Source: Paramecium octaurelia | Taxonomy: Eukaryota > Ciliophora > Oligohymenophorea > Peniculida > Parameciidae | Direction of reading: 5' to 3' | Assembly: GCA_905182995.1 (NCBI GenBank) | Contig: CAJJDP010000051.1 | Span: forward strand, 192,718-256,717 | Length of the DNA stretch: 64,000 bases | Shown here: positions 21,236-35,543 of the stretch, in pieces | Position numbering within the stretch: the stretch's first letter is position 1 | Layout: every line of letters begins with the position of its first letter | Made by a program: the position numbers and the translations under genes | The notes under the pieces: generated by a model | Database searches by the model: none | Told to the model about the DNA's origin: nothing | Seen by the model: the letters and a program-made list of their open reading frames with translations, nothing else

Positions 21236-24200
21236 TCAAATAACTTTAATGACAGTAGTCCTCTGAATAATATAGACCTCAGAATTCTAAATCAAAATAA
21301 TTTAGGAAGTACCTCTTTGTATTGTAGGAGCCAAATAGACTATTATTTATTTTTTGATAAATTATGAGTATCTATTTCAAAAACCATTTTAAGAGGAAAT
21401 AGTTAGTAAATCTTTTATTTAAGAATGATAGATATTAGAAATAGATTATTAGATTAACTATAAGTATACCCAAAAGATTTATTGTTTAATGATTTAATTT
21501 AATAATTAATAAATTACTAGACAAATAAAAGTACACTAACTTCATTTTTTGATTATTCCTCTTCTTAAAAATTAAGAACGCATAATTTTTTATTTCTGTA
21601 ATGTTTCATTAGGTATGTAACGATTATAAAATTAATTTACTTTGGAGAATTGTATTTTCAATTTCTGAAAATATTGAAACTCAAAAAATATGAAATGATA
21701 AAAGCCTATTATTGATAAAAAGCAAATCCTTGGTAATATAAGATAGTTGATACATGATAATAATTTCTAAGTCCAAAAATTCAAAGTATTGCTCTATGAT
21801 ATTTAAGTTCCAAGAATTCACTGCCAAAGTTGAGGAATCAAATATTTCATTTTAGAACTGTTACACTATTAAATATAATTATACATACCAATTAATAGTA
21901 ATTGATATCATCAAGAGTTAGATTATCAAATCTACTTTCTGTAGTATTTAAAGTTACCAATATCATTTAAGATACAAGTTTAAAATAGAAGTTTAATCCA
22001 TGTCTCAAAGCACCATTTAAATAATCTGAACATATTTGTTCTTATGATACAAATATCTCATTCTAGCAAATATTTCCGTTTAGTATAGCATTTTCTTCAA
22101 AATAATTAGTTAACTCAATATCTTTTTCTTCTAATTCATTGTAGATGAAAGATAAACGGTTCTAAAAGTATTCAACATCAATTAAATTTTCAGAAAGGAT
22201 ATCATTATCAGCAATGTAGATCTCCTTAACTAAAGTCATTGATTAAAATATTTGAGAGTTTAAAAAGAAATTTTGATCATCGAATTTGTGTTTCATATCA
22301 GACAATTCTATAAGTGCTAGAACATTAATGATTATTAGTGATAACACTAATAATGGCTATAGCACTAAGTATTGACTAGTTAGAATATACTAAATAAAAA
22401 TTATTGTTATTACTTTAATTCTTTATTGGAATTTTGAGATCATCAATGATTTGTAGTGTTTTGCTGACTTATTATTAGTCTTATTTGTTTCAGTTTCTGA
22501 TTAATGAAATATCTAATGATTTATTGAATTAGATAAAGGTTCTAGGAGATAGATTAATATTATACTTAAAGGCAAATTCTTGGTTTCAAAACAATGAATG
22601 AACTAATATCTTAAGCCGCTATAATACTAATTAACTTTAGAGACAGTATCTTTCTCAATTTCAAATATCTATTATTAAACGAACTAAATTAATTAACCAG
22701 ATTATTCTTACATTTTATTTATTTATCAACTTAAACACAATTAAAATATTTATAATTACAATTATAATACTAGATACAGTATGATAAGTGATTATTATTA
22801 TTCTGAAAAAGAATTATTGAACTTAAAGAAACTCAAAGTTTTTAGTCATTTCCAAAATTATTTTCGCCAAAGATTCAATTAAGTACGGATACACAATCTC
22901 CCTAAATTGATTTAATAATTTCAAACTTGAATAAGGTTCTGCCAATTATTCTTACTAGAATAAGATTAAATTAACAATATACGAATTATAGATGTCAATT
23001 ATTGATTAGTTGTTACTTCTATGTATATCGATATTATAAAAACAATCAATATAACTTTGAGATTGATAAGTATGCTTGATTAAGTTCAATTGTTCCTTTA
23101 CCAACAATTTATAATGATCATAAAATTGATCATTATTCACATTAGCAAATTCAAGAATTGTATCCTAAGTCTAATTATGATTAAATATTGACACATCTAT
23201 AAATGCATTATATACTTTTAAAATAGATAATTATATGGTGAAAAAAAGGTTCAATTGAGAGATGTTTTAATCAAATACCTACTTCGAATTTTCCGAATCT
23301 GCAAATATACATATCATTATATAAGATAATAGAATCTGTAATAAAAGAAGTCTGCTATACAATTTGAATTAAACAAACTCATTCAAACTAACCACAGAAC
23401 ATTTATTCTGATCGTCCTTTATGAAAATATTCTCCTCAACGTTAAGACTCAAATTTATTTATTAATTTTAATTATAAAAGTCTCCAGTGATTTATTCGTA
23501 CGTTATCAAAGATTTGCTTTAATTAATTCTAAATGATTCATCCACGTATTAGCTGTACGATTAGTTCAATTGCATTTATATTTAGTTCATCGTATTGACA
23601 CTGCTTTGTACTTATTTGAGTGATTGCCGCTACTTTATGACTAATGAATTCTAAATTATATAAAATGACCAATTTACATAGATATTTGATCTAAAATTGT
23701 CTTCATAGATTTCAAATCTATTAAACTTAATTATAACATTCTTATCCATCAGGTTTCTCCGACTAAACTTAATTGATCCATCCACTTTAATTATTTTATT
23801 GAGATTTCTTTTACGATAACAATATTTTATATACAATTTTTCTAAGTAATAACTTAAGTGTTACTTAGTATTTGGTATTGCGATTGATGATATTCTTCCT
23901 ACAAACTGTAAATTCTTTTTAATAATTCGGGTTAGTTAATTTTTAATTAACCGAACTTGTCCTTGACAATTAAATGTCTTTCTAAATTTAGAAAAATCAT
24001 CGACTTTTTCATTTAAAAATCTGACAAAATCTCTAATTTTTATTTATGATAATCTTCTACCAAATCTTCAATGTTCTTAGGAATTCTCAACAAAATTTAA
24101 GTGTGCTCAACATTTACAATTTTCTAAAAGTTGGAATGCTCAATACGTATTAATTCATCATCAATGATTTATAGATTTGAAGTAAACTGAGTTTGATCTG

Positions 24201-26823
24201 CAGTTTTATTGAAGAAATCTTTAAATTCAAAATAATTTTGACTATTTAACACACATATATCCTCTAATTCTTCCTTTATTTTCTCTCTCTCCTTCTACTT
24301 TTATGATTCCTCATCTTTTTATTGGGGTACATTTTTGAATGACAAGTTAAAAATGGACAAATCCTCTTATGTAATATACCTTTGATACTTAGTAAAATTT
24401 AATAACTGTGGACAAATAATAAATACACATATTTTTGATGTTAATAATGGCAACAATTATGCAGTCATTGAATCAATTTCCCAATCTTCATTTAAAATCA
24501 AATAATTTTATTATTATAATCTTATAAAGGGCCTAATCATACAAATAAACTCTAATTAATTAAACTTATTGATTTCAAGCTTCAAATATTTATTGGCAGG
24601 TATAATGTAGTTCTATTAATGCTACATATAAACTTTTTTTCTGTTATATAAAGTATTATTTTTGCTTTGAGACTTGAACTTCAGTAATTAAATTTAGTGA
24701 TTTCGAATCATAGTTTAAGGGATGAGCTGATAAATATTATTCAAGGTATAATAGCCTGTTAATTCTTAGCAAGATTAGCTTTACTTTAAAATGTTGCCAT
24801 TAAGATCAGTATGCAAAATTATTGAAGATTTATTGAATGATTTATCTTTGAAGTACTTATTAAATACATACTTGTCATCATCCGATTCCGAATCTTCGTA
24901 GACGAACTCTTCTTATGAAACAGTCCCAACATATTGGTTTGATTTGACTTTTTAATTTAAGATATGAAGACAATACCAGGAATGATATAGTTGCCATTTT
25001 ATTCTTCTATCTAAGTAAGATATTTTGATGATCTTGTCTCTAATTCTTGTTTCACTATTTAGAATTAGGTCCCATAAAGAATTGCATTAAGATATATTTT
25101 CATTGATTAAGTCGTCATATGTAATCAGTGTGTCTTGATTGATTTAATTTCTTAAAAGATGTTTCCAAAATTGTATTTTTAAGTTCAGAATATCTTAAAT
25201 ATAAACTTTAATCTATTGAATTGTACTCTCCATTTCTAAAGTTCTTTCAAAGTCTAGTTAACCATTATACGATGAGGTATTCTAATCCTGAATCATAATT
25301 TTGATTTAATAGATTATCAACCGTAATTGAAACTTTTGTAAATAATTAATTTTGTATTAGTTCTTGAGTAAATTACTAATAGAAGAAATAGCCAAAGATT
25401 TCAGATTCATATTGAATACAAGAAATCTAATATATAATATGTGTATTTCAATATCAGTCGATGAAGATATCAAATATTACTCATAAAGGCTTTTAATTTC
25501 CAATTTAGTATAAAGTTTTTTATTTTTTTTAACAGAATGCAATGATTTTGTCACATCATTATCCTTTTTGGCGTTGTATATTACCTTCTGTTGACAGTAA
25601 CACCTCATCCCTATGTTTTTCCAGTCATTATGATTATGGGATGTATTCAAATGATGAACTATCACTCCGAAATAGAAGAGCTCCTTTACTTCATTCATAT
25701 CGTTTATCAATTCAGATAAAAAAAAGACTTTTCTCACTACATCTTTTGTATCTTGGCTATTCTTGATTATAAGATTCGACAATTTGGTCAAGACAACCTT
25801 TTTGTAAGTCAAAATGAAAAAGGCTTACACAATCAAGGATATAATTAACGTGTATTCTTGATCACTCAGGTTCATAAAATAGGCTAAGTAAGTATATATC
25901 ACAGATATTGTAATGCTTACATATAAGAGTGATGTCAAAACATAAAGTTTTTGGATCTTAGATTAAAATAAAATGAGAAATATATCACCTGAATAAAATT
26001 ATTACAAAATCATTAGGCTGAAAAGAACTTATGCAACAAAGAAGATGACCTAGAGTCGATAATCATATGAGTACATTTTTGTTCACAAACTAGAATTTGA
26101 TGTTATAAACTATTCCCATCACTAAATGTTATAACCTGAAGTAGGTCAAAGAGTCATTGTTGTTAAAACTCAAAAAATCCATTTTCAGTTTATAATTGTA
26201 GAGTAATGTTTGTTGAAATGCTATTATGATGAAATTCAGTATAAATGCCAAAATTGAAGATACTTCTAATATTATTCTAAAATATGAATTGAGCCTAGTT
26301 GATAAATGCAATTTTTAGTCTATATTTTCAAAATTGAACAAATATGTAGACTATATATAAACTATAGGAAAAATTAAAATCCATTAATATGCTTCTTGAA
26401 TATGTATAAAAATCTATTTAGTTTTGTAAATTTACTTATGCTAATTTCATTAGGAAGGTAGTGCGATCACCTTTGGTTTTAATCTAGAACCACAATATTA
26501 AAAATAAAATAATGATCAAAATTGGTATAGATACGCTTAATATAAGTAGAATGATGTAACTCTATAATGATTGTGTAATGAGTGCTTCAAGACTCAAAAA
26601 ATTGAATGGAGTTAACAGTCTTTCAATGACATCGGTATGTAAATCCTCAAAAGACTTAAATGATGCTTCGACCCTATAAATTTGAACTTTTAAATTACTT
26701 AAACAGCAAATTGAAATAAAACAGCAATGACCCTATGCATATAAAAGAAAAAGCTTTAGTGTATGAGGCTTTCTTTATATTTAGCAAATAATGAATTGTT
26801 ATCAAAAAATTATCGAAATTCAT
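21236..26823 (-). CDS. Large PAS-domain polytopic membrane protein (paralog 1)
   Basis: A ~5.6-kb gene with many tiny introns; only parts of the exon structure were fixed. The start MNFDNFLITIHYLL is followed by TM segments (FSFICIGSLLFYFNLLF, YIILLILSVSIPILIIILF and others to ~25.9 kb). Then comes a cytosolic region with a Cys/His-containing stretch (GMRCYCQQKVIYNAKK), a PAS-like domain at ~24.66-24.84 kb (IILHTDLNGNILKQSQSCQ, YQLIPQTMIRNHQI) and a long C-terminal part with further hydrophobic segments. The C-terminus ends LPKLF/ENSEVYIIQRT at TGA 21236-21238. The same domain order is found in the divergent neighbour. Ciliates have expanded families of PAS membrane proteins; ligand and output are unknown. 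Confidence 0.7.
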
Positions 26824-26925
26824 ATATTAATATTAATAAGACTTTAAAAATAAAAAGAGAGAATAATGAGAAACTCAAACTTAAAAAAATATAATAATAA
26901 TTTGAATATAAAATTATAATTAATT
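26824..26925. promoter_or_regulatory. Shared ~100-bp bidirectional spacer between the two PAS paralogs
   Basis: 102 AT-rich bases separate the two opposing ATGs (26823 minus, 26926 plus). Both core promoters must lie here or inside the 5' ends. No discrete element is recognised. Confidence 0.55.
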
Positions 26926-29900
26926 ATGAACCCTCACTTTATTTTGTTTAATAAGTTATAGCACCAGTTCATCAAAACACCAACATCTACAGTACTATCA
27001 TTAATTCTCAATTGCAGTATTATTCAATTTATTAACATTGGAATGTAAAACAGATAAATTCATTAGACATACTCGCAACATTCCAGGGAGCTAATGGAAT
27101 CAGCAGATGCTCAAATACATAGACATAATTGAATTGACAAAATCTAGTTAAATCCTCAATTTAGGAATATTTATTTTAACATCCATAATCCCTATTCTCC
27201 TATTATTTTTGTATTTTGTGCTTTATTTTCATTACAATCGGCACCCTAGACGTAGGTAAGAAGAAAACACGTTGGAAAAGGTAATTAAATAATTAAATAA
27301 CCTAGTTGTTTATCAGGTTGCTTACAATATAAGAATGGATATTTTTTTATCCAACAATTTAAATTCACACTTTAATTATCTCATGCAAGTATTTTGACGA
27401 ATCTAATTTTAAATAAATATGCAACTTTACATCGTTTTAGGATTTTGTTATTATTATTTAATCTATAACAATATTGATTGTATCCATCTTTATTTAATTT
27501 ACGACAATTGCATTCATAAGAAATGGCAAGTTCTAAAAACAAGATTATTCCTCCTTATACTTTAAGAATGGACAAATATATGTAATTATAAATTAAGTCC
27601 TGTAAAATTTATTTGCGTGTTTATACGAATCAAACAGCACTGTAGAATATGTAATATGTTTGTTATATCATTTTAGTTAAGCTTACTAGTTTTGCATACT
27701 GTATTTCACTTAATTATGTGGATATTAGCAATAACAAAATGGCCAACTTTTAATTAAGCATTTATTTAGTACTGGTTTATCCTTATCATTAATATCAATC
27801 TTTCCCTATATATATCCTTTATTTTGGATACAATTTTTGAATAAAATAACTCAAAAGGATATGGATTTTACCATTTTCTTTGGATCTTGATAATGTTATT
27901 TTTTACATAATTGAAAATATCTGAAGTGTAAATGAAATCACGGTTATTTTAGAACATAATTAATGAATAAACCTTACTGACTAAAATATAATCATTTGAA
28001 TAAATGATTTCCAGAAGGGATAAGCAATCAAATATTGTTCTAGTCTTGGGAATTGTTAGATCTCATCAAAATTCGAATTGCAAAAATAATTTAATTAAAT
28101 AAGATCTCAAGAGGTGTTATTGTACAATGAAAATGATTTATGACCCAAAGAAGTAGAATGACATTAGAAATCTATCCTCATCCATCACCAAGCATATCAA
28201 TATCTTCTCTAAACTGGTTATAAAATCTTGGTATGAATAATACATCAATGAGAATTCAAGTAATTATTACATTCGGTTGCAATACTCCTAATATTTATTT
28301 TATAAAATAGACTTGTATGCTCAATCATTAATAGAATTAAACAAATTGAATAATTAATTGAAGTCTTTAAGTGATAAATTATAATTTTGTAATTTGTCCT
28401 TAAAAATTAAATAAAAAATTGACATATTATGCATGCAAAGTTATAAATAGAGGTTTGATTTTGAAGTTGTCGTGGCAATTGAAGAATCCATAAGAAGAAT
28501 TTAGAAATCAATTATTTATATTATGGACATGCAAATTAAAATGTTTAAATCCATAATTAAGTATCATGATATTAATGAACAATTGTTGATAAAAGATTTT
28601 GATTAAACCCTGAATAAAATTTAAGAAATAAAAATTAATTGGAAAGACATAACTAGAAGGCAAATTATTTAGAATGATAAAGTTTAATTCAAATCCTTTT
28701 TACATCGAAAAAAAGAATTTGCCATACTTCATAATTGGTTTAGGTAGAACATATTAAAGAAGAGAGTTAAACAATCCATATTACCTGTGGAAACTGATGA
28801 ATTTATCTAAGAAGAATCAGACTCAGATAGTGAGAATGATCACTTTTATGATCAATAGAAAATATTCAACTTGTTATCTGGAATACTTCATTGTAACACA
28901 AATGGAGAAATCCTAAAGTTTAGTTAGAATTGTCAAACTCTATATGGATAACAATAGTTGAAATCTATCTTTGAATTGATTCCTCATTCAATGCAACGGA
29001 ATCATCAGATAGCTATGAGACAATTTATCGAGAATGGCAAGAGAAGAAGTCTGTTTAAAAAATTAAAGATATTTTATATTAATGAGACATCGAATATAGT
29101 TTAGGCTAATAAATATCTAAAATGCATTTTAAACTAAAAAATGTGTATAGAGTATGTATGTATGATCAGACCAATAATTAAATTGACCCCTACCAATTTT
29201 ATATTGTTGAATGAAAACTGGGAAATAGATTCTACTACAATTCAATTAGAGAAATTATTCTAAAAATAGAGTTGCCTTTTAATTTAATGTCCAAAATTAT
29301 TAAGATATTCTCATTACCAAGTGCTAATGAAGGACAATGATTATGATTTCTTTTAATTGAGGATTTCACAAACCTAAACATAGTATATTTAAGAACTGAC
29401 ATAATACATCTAAAGTTAATAAAATATATCTGAATCTCACTAGACCAGAAGATATACTAATAGAAGAGGCGATAATTTTAAGTATTTGCTAGATCAAGCA
29501 CTTGTTGATGAGAATGTAAATAATGGGTATGAATTCAGTAAGAGCAATGCAAAATTCCGCAAAATAATAGATGAAAATAATATTACTTTACATATGAGAA
29601 TCCCTTTAGATGAAAAGTAGCTAAATGAAGATTATTCTGAATTTAAAAGATCACTAAATCAGGATGATTAAATGACAAAATCAATGAGAATATAGAGATT
29701 GCGGAAGATAGTTATCAGGAATCAATATGGCTTGCTTAGATTTAATAAATATGAATTATTGAGAAGGATAATGAAATACAAGTTATTGACTTAGAAGAAA
29801 TATTACCATCAAATAAGTACAATATCATTTTATAAAGAAAAGCTTTTTGAAGAATACTGTTCCAATACAAATAACCTGAATAAAGTGCTTAAAATCGAAG

Positions 29901-32321
29901 GCTCCATTCTCTTCACCACCAAGACATCTTTTGACAAAACTATTATTATCAAAGTTAATAGATTTGAATTTTATGAGCAGGAAGCCAAAAAATACACTGT
30001 AATATAATTTAATTGTTCATTAGAGTTCAAGTCAATCTGAACGAAAGCGAACTACATCATCATAATCCACTTAATTCATTTTAAGAAGAAATTCAGATAT
30101 ATATTTTTAGAACTTCTTTTAGAATCAATCAAATAATTTTTAGACTTTGCCTTAAGATAATAATGACTATGATTCGATCAGGGATAACATTACTAAGACA
30201 TTGATTACTGAAAATGAACTGTAAGTTGATTTTTCAAACCAAAAAGCTATTTCAGATGATGGATTCTCCAAACAGAATTGGCTAATAAAAAATGAATTTA
30301 TTAAGGATGATTTAAATAAGATTCCAAAAATGTTAGAAGAACTAACCTATATTAAATTATTGAATCGTTTTTTATTAATCAGTTTACTCGTTTTAATCAT
30401 GACTGAATATGTTTTTGGACCTTAACTTTATATAAGTTCAATTATTTAGAATTCATTTAACAAGGTTGAATTAGTTACATCATTTGTTTAAATCATATCT
30501 CAAACCTATAATTCAATTATTGACTTAGATCTATCTCTATAAGACATTCATATGGCTAATCTGATACAGATAAACAAGCTTGCCCAAAGTTCCGTCTCAT
30601 AACTCAATGAATTGACTCTAGAAACCTAAGATTTTATTTCAATTTTCACTCAAAATACAGATTTCAATGAAGATATCTCCACCCTTGATTTAATAGGAAC
30701 TTTCAGGGCAAATGTTAATAACTTTTTATAGGTAGCCTTAAATATTGATTCAATTACCCTAAATGAGACAATCTCTTTCTATAGAACGAGCTTAATACCC
30801 TACTTTTATGTGACTTTGAACAAATCTATTGAAAATATTAACTAAGCCTTAGAGGCTAATTTAGAATATATTAAAGGGATTTTCTAGGCATTCCTACTCT
30901 TTATCTCATTATTTAATGGTACAATTATAATTTCAAATATAATGTTTCTCTTTTAAATGATCAAAAAAACTAAAGTATTAAATAGATATATTATTCAAGT
31001 TATTACTGAGCTCATTTTCAATGATAAACAAATAACAATTTGTTTAGATATATAAATACTAGATATCATTGAGACAATAACTGAGATTTATGAACTTTAG
31101 CAATTTAAATGGTAATATTGATTTCAATGACTTAGCTACACAAAATCATATAGAAAATCTGATGCAAAGAGAGAATTTAGAAGTCGAATAGGATTAGGAC
31201 AGTTCAATTACCAAATACACTGAGTCCTAACATTGGATTAGGCTAACCATAAAAGTGTTACTTACTTACATCAGCATCATGACGATGCTTTTAATAATGG
31301 GAATCTATTATAACTTCTACCTTTAATCAATCATTGATGGAATATCATTATTCATATAAAATAATGCTTTTACATAAAATTTACTCCCCTATTGGGCAGT
31401 TGTGGCTATTAAGGATGCTTATTGTTTTTAATAGCACTATTAAAATGAAATTAATTTAACTCAATATATTGAACTAATTAAACAATTTTAATCAATGTAG
31501 ATAAATAAATAAGTATATAACAACAATTTATAATCTGTGCAATCTCTTTTTTATGGAGATCAATGTTAAAATGGAAACTTAAGTATAATTTCACCCAAAA
31601 CATAGATTTATCATCGTATGAAACATAGTAATGTTAATATTTGGTAAATGGAGCATTAACCAAAGGATTGATTGTTTATTATGATTACTTATATTAGATT
31701 TCTATATCTTTGACAAATTCAAGTGATACTAGATTTGAAAAGCTATCATTAGAAAGATTAATGGAATTCAGTGAAGTAAGCTTTAGAATTATTGAATAGT
31801 TGTAAGGCATAGTGTTTTCCCTGCAAAATTTCGCAGTAATTGAATTTAATAAGGAAATCGATTCTAGATTGAGCGATTACATCTCAGTAGAAAAAGCATT
31901 AGTGTAAGATATAATTATAATTAATCAAAAGGATTGTCTTCATTTCGTTAACTTGTTTGTTTTACTATTTAATAATTGAAAGTTATTTCCACAATTTGAT
32001 GGATTCTTAATACAGGAAGTTTAGATAGTTTTATGATCAAAACTATCCGAATAGCATTTTGCATTAGAATAAGACTTTAAGAGCTAGATTCAAAAAGTAT
32101 GGAATTTTAAAGAAGTGAAATTTGATTATCATGTGAATTATTTTACAAAATGTGTTCGAATAATGCTTTCTCTAACATAAAATGAAATAAATGATAGAGC
32201 TAAAGTTATTCGGTTACTCTCTATATTAATTATTGGTTTCTTAAGAGTAATCCTCTTCATTAAGAAGCAATTAATAATTAATATAATTTATATATACAAT
32301 TCAAATATCAATAAAATATGA
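26926..32321 (+). CDS. Large PAS-domain polytopic membrane protein (paralog 2)
   Basis: Head-to-head with its paralog. N-terminal TM at residues ~25-40 (TVLSLILNCSIIQFINIG), a second after a short loop (IFILTSIIPILLLFLYFVLY) and more to ~27.9 kb. Then the shared module: LKRCYCTMKMIYDPKK, acidic EESDSDSENDHFYDQ, and a PAS-like domain at ~28.86-29.05 kb (LLSGILHCNTNGEILKFSQN, FELIPHSMQRNHQIAMRQFI). The C-terminal half has TM segments near 30.36 kb (LLISLLVLIMTEYVFG), 30.9 kb, 31.26 kb (VLLTYISIMTMLLIMGIYY) and a last one before TGA 32319-32321. Several introns were recognised (22-26 nt), but not all were assigned. The stop is 15 bases from the stop of the convergent transporter gene. Confidence 0.72.
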
Positions 32322-35150
32322 GAATAAAGCCACGATCATTTTTCTTCTGAGATAGAACACTTTTCCTCAGTTATCATGCTATATTCATTCAGTTTGCGTA
32401 TTTCTTCCGGTAAAGGGTTATTGGGATCTATAAAATCCAACTTGTTTGAGGATTCATAATGGTATAGGGTGATGCATAGAAACAATGAAATTAGACCTTG
32501 AATTAAAGTAAAAGTATACCTAGAATGGAATAGAAAAGCGACATGTTTTTGTATCCAATTTGGGGGTCATCAGCAAATTCAACAATTTTGCCTGCAATTA
32601 TAGGGAAAAAACATAAGGCAATTGACTCAAACATGCCAAGAATTCCAAAAGCAGTTCCCATATATTTTTAGTCAACTATGTATTACACACAAGGTATCAT
32701 AACACATGAATAACATGTAAATGCCAAACCCTAGATAATTAATGGTATAGCAGCTATCCATTTCTCATTGCTGGCAACATGAACAGAGCCAAATAATATT
32801 TATGCTATTATAAATAGAAAGGAAGTAATCATCAAGAAAAATCTACGATGACCTACTTTATCAATGTAATATCCAATAAATGGACATAATAAAGCACTAA
32901 AAATGTAAGGGATTGTAATGAATTTTCCAGCTTCAACAGGTTTAAATTAGAATTTCTTCTAATAGTAATCACTGACATCATCCATAAAGGAAATGTAAAT
33001 TCCCAGACATAATGAACAAATTGCAGTTAGATACCAATACAATGCAGGGAATTCTCTGATTTCTTGTAATCTTGCCCTTTCGGAATGTAAAGTGTTTTAT
33101 GTTATTTATTAACTATCATTTAAAGTGTCATGTGATTCATCATTACCAGAAATACTCGATTTCTCTAATTGTTCTTATTGTAAAATAGAGTCTCTTGATT
33201 TATCAAAGAATAACAACAAAATTGCACACAGGAGTGAAAAAATGCAAACAAATACACTTGTGAACAACGGATATGTAATGCTTCCAGTATAATCATAAAT
33301 CATAGGTGAAAAGTAAGAGTTCAATGCTGCTGCTATTTCTGGTAATGTTACTATGCAGCCACTTGCCTTTTTATATTTTATAAATAAATACTGTAGATAA
33401 TTGATGACCTTTAAACCATGCTGTGATGATTACATTTTATGAGATAATCAAATTTTCACTTGCTACACCAAAAAATACTCTTCCGAATAACATCAAGTGA
33501 AAGCTTTGGTACTTTCCTCCAAATGCTATTATAGTTTAAGAAACGGTAACTAATGATGCAAATATTATTATGCTCTTTCGACTACCTACTTCTAATTATA
33601 CTTAATACCAATTCTATCTATCAAATATCCTCCAATTAATGTGAGTAGGATATTTGGGAAGCTGAAAAAAGAGTAAAGATAGTTGAANTTAATTATTGGT
33701 TTCTTAAGAGTAATCCTCTTCATTAAGAAGCAATTAATAATTAATATAATTTATATATACAATTCAAATATCAATAAAATATGAGAATAAAGCCACGATC
33801 ATTTTTCTTCTGAGATAGAACACTTTTCCTCAGTTATCATGCTATATTCATTCAGTTTGCGTATTTCTTCCGGTAAAGGGTTATTGGGATCTATAAAATC
33901 CAACTTGTTTGAGGATTCATAATGGTATAGGGTGATGCATAGAAACAATGAAATTAGACCTTGAATTAAAGTAAAAGTATACCTAGAATGGAATAGAAAA
34001 GCGACATGTTTTTGTATCCAATTTGGGGGTCATCAGCAAATTCAACAATTTTGCCTGCAATTATAGGGAAAAAACATAAGGCAATTGACTCAAACATGCC
34101 AAGAATTCCAAAAGCAGTTCCCATATATTTTTAGTCAACTATGTATTACACACAAGGTATCATAACACATGAATAACATGTAAATGCCAAACCCTAGATA
34201 ATTAATGGTATAGCAGCTATCCATTTCTCATTGCTGGCAACATGAACAGAGCCAAATAATATTTATGCTATTATAAATAGAAAGGAAGTAATCATCAAGA
34301 AAAATCTACGATGACCTACTTTATCAATGTAATATCCAATAAATGGACATAATAAAGCACTAAAAATGTAAGGGATTGTAATGAATTTTCCAGCTTCAAC
34401 AGGTTTAAATTAGAATTTCTTCTAATAGTAATCACTGACATCATCCATAAAGGAAATGTAAATTCCCAGACATAATGAACAAATTGCAGTTAGATACCAA
34501 TACAATGCAGGGAATTCTCTGATTTCTTGTAATCTTGCCCTTTCGGAATGTAAAGTGTTTTATGTTATTTATTAACTATCATTTAAAGTGTCATGTGATT
34601 CATCATTACCAGAAATACTCGATTTCTCTAATTGTTCTTATTGTAAAATAGAGTCTCTTGATTTATCAAAGAATAACAACAAAATTGCACACAGGAGTGA
34701 AAAAATGCAAACAAATACACTTGTGAACAACGGATATGTAATGCTTCCAGTATAATCATAAATCATAGGTGAAAAGTAAGAGTTCAATGCTGCTGCTATT
34801 TCTGGTAATGTTACTATGCAGCCACTTGCCTTTTTATATTTTATAAATAAATACTGTAGATAATTGATGACCTTTAAACCATGCTGTGATGATTACATTT
34901 TATGAGATAATCAAATTTTCACTTGCTACACCAAAAAATACTCTTCCGAATAACATCAAGTGAAAGCTTTGGTACTTTCCTCCAAATGCTATTATAGTTT
35001 AAGAAACGGTAACTAATGATGCAAATATTATTATGCTCTTTCGACTACCTACTTCTAATTATACTTAATACCAATTCTATCTATCAAATATCCTCCAATT
35101 AATGTGAGTAGGATATTTGGGAAGCTGAAAAAAGAGTAAAGATAGTTGAA
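32226..35150. repeat. Assembly duplication 2: 1462-bp direct copies flanking a single N at 33688
   Basis: 32226-33687 recurs at 33689-35150 (offset 1463), separated by one N. Both copies hold the last ~96 bases of the PAS gene and most of the transporter gene. The left copy of the transporter stops at the N and the right copy is complete, so the right-hand copy continues the real gene and the left copy continues the real PAS gene. Confidence 0.9.
32336..33687 (-). pseudogene. Truncated duplicate of the MFSD1-like transporter gene
   Basis: Assembly copy lacking the first ~55 codons, which would lie to the right of the N. It is identical to 33799-35150. It shows the true convergent arrangement with the PAS gene (15 bases between stops). 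Confidence 0.85.
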
Positions 35151-35315
35151 TTCTGTTAATGAAATATGCACTTCTTCCATTATTTAAGATTGCAATGCTT
35201 GTGGATTGTCAAAAGAATAATTGTTTCCGAACAGCAAAAGGGCTGATAATATTAAGATTATCAATCTTGTTGTCTTTATCTTCTATTTATCCTACTTTTA
35301 ATCTTAATCACCCAT
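33799..35315 (-). CDS. MFSD1: MFSD1-type major facilitator transporter (complete copy)
   Basis: A twelve-TM MFS protein. The start MGDQDQKQDKQKIKTTRL precedes TM1, LIILILSALLLFGNNYSFDN, then PQALQSQIMEEVHIS, LTEFNYLYSFFSFPNILLTL and IGGYLIDRIGIK. Later come GRVFFGVASENLIISQNV and ITAWFKGHQLS. These correspond to the animal MFSD1 blocks (GNYYCYDNPAALQ, FNLLYSxYSWPNV, GRFIFGIGGESL, SWFKGKEL). MFSD1 is a lysosomal dipeptide exporter in animals, so a lysosomal or food-vacuole role is inferred. Several tiny introns interrupt the frame. The C-terminus is cytosolic and acidic (EEKCSISEEK). TGA 33799-33801. Confidence 0.82.
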
Positions 35316-35543
35316 TTGTCGATTTATTAGAAAAAATGAATAATATTAATTTTATAATTCATTATAATCAAATGATAATTACTATTAAAACAACCATGCA
35401 TCATACACCTAATCTCATTTTATCATTCTTATACTCATACTTAATACATTAATTTAAAATATACTCAAATTCACTCTGGATAACAAAGCAGAATTATAAT
35501 TTTTGAAATATATGTAATTTTTAACTATTTTTATACTTCATTT
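35316..35543. other. Divergent intergenic spacer
   Basis: About 230 AT-rich bases between the transporter gene and the next plus-strand gene. An open reading through this area on the plus strand is antisense to the transporter start and is not believed. Confidence 0.45.

Noticed and set aside
35159-35452. Plus-strand 97-residue ORF (MKYALLPLFKIAMLV...)
   Set aside because: It lies antisense to the first exon and promoter of the MFSD1-like gene and has no family features.
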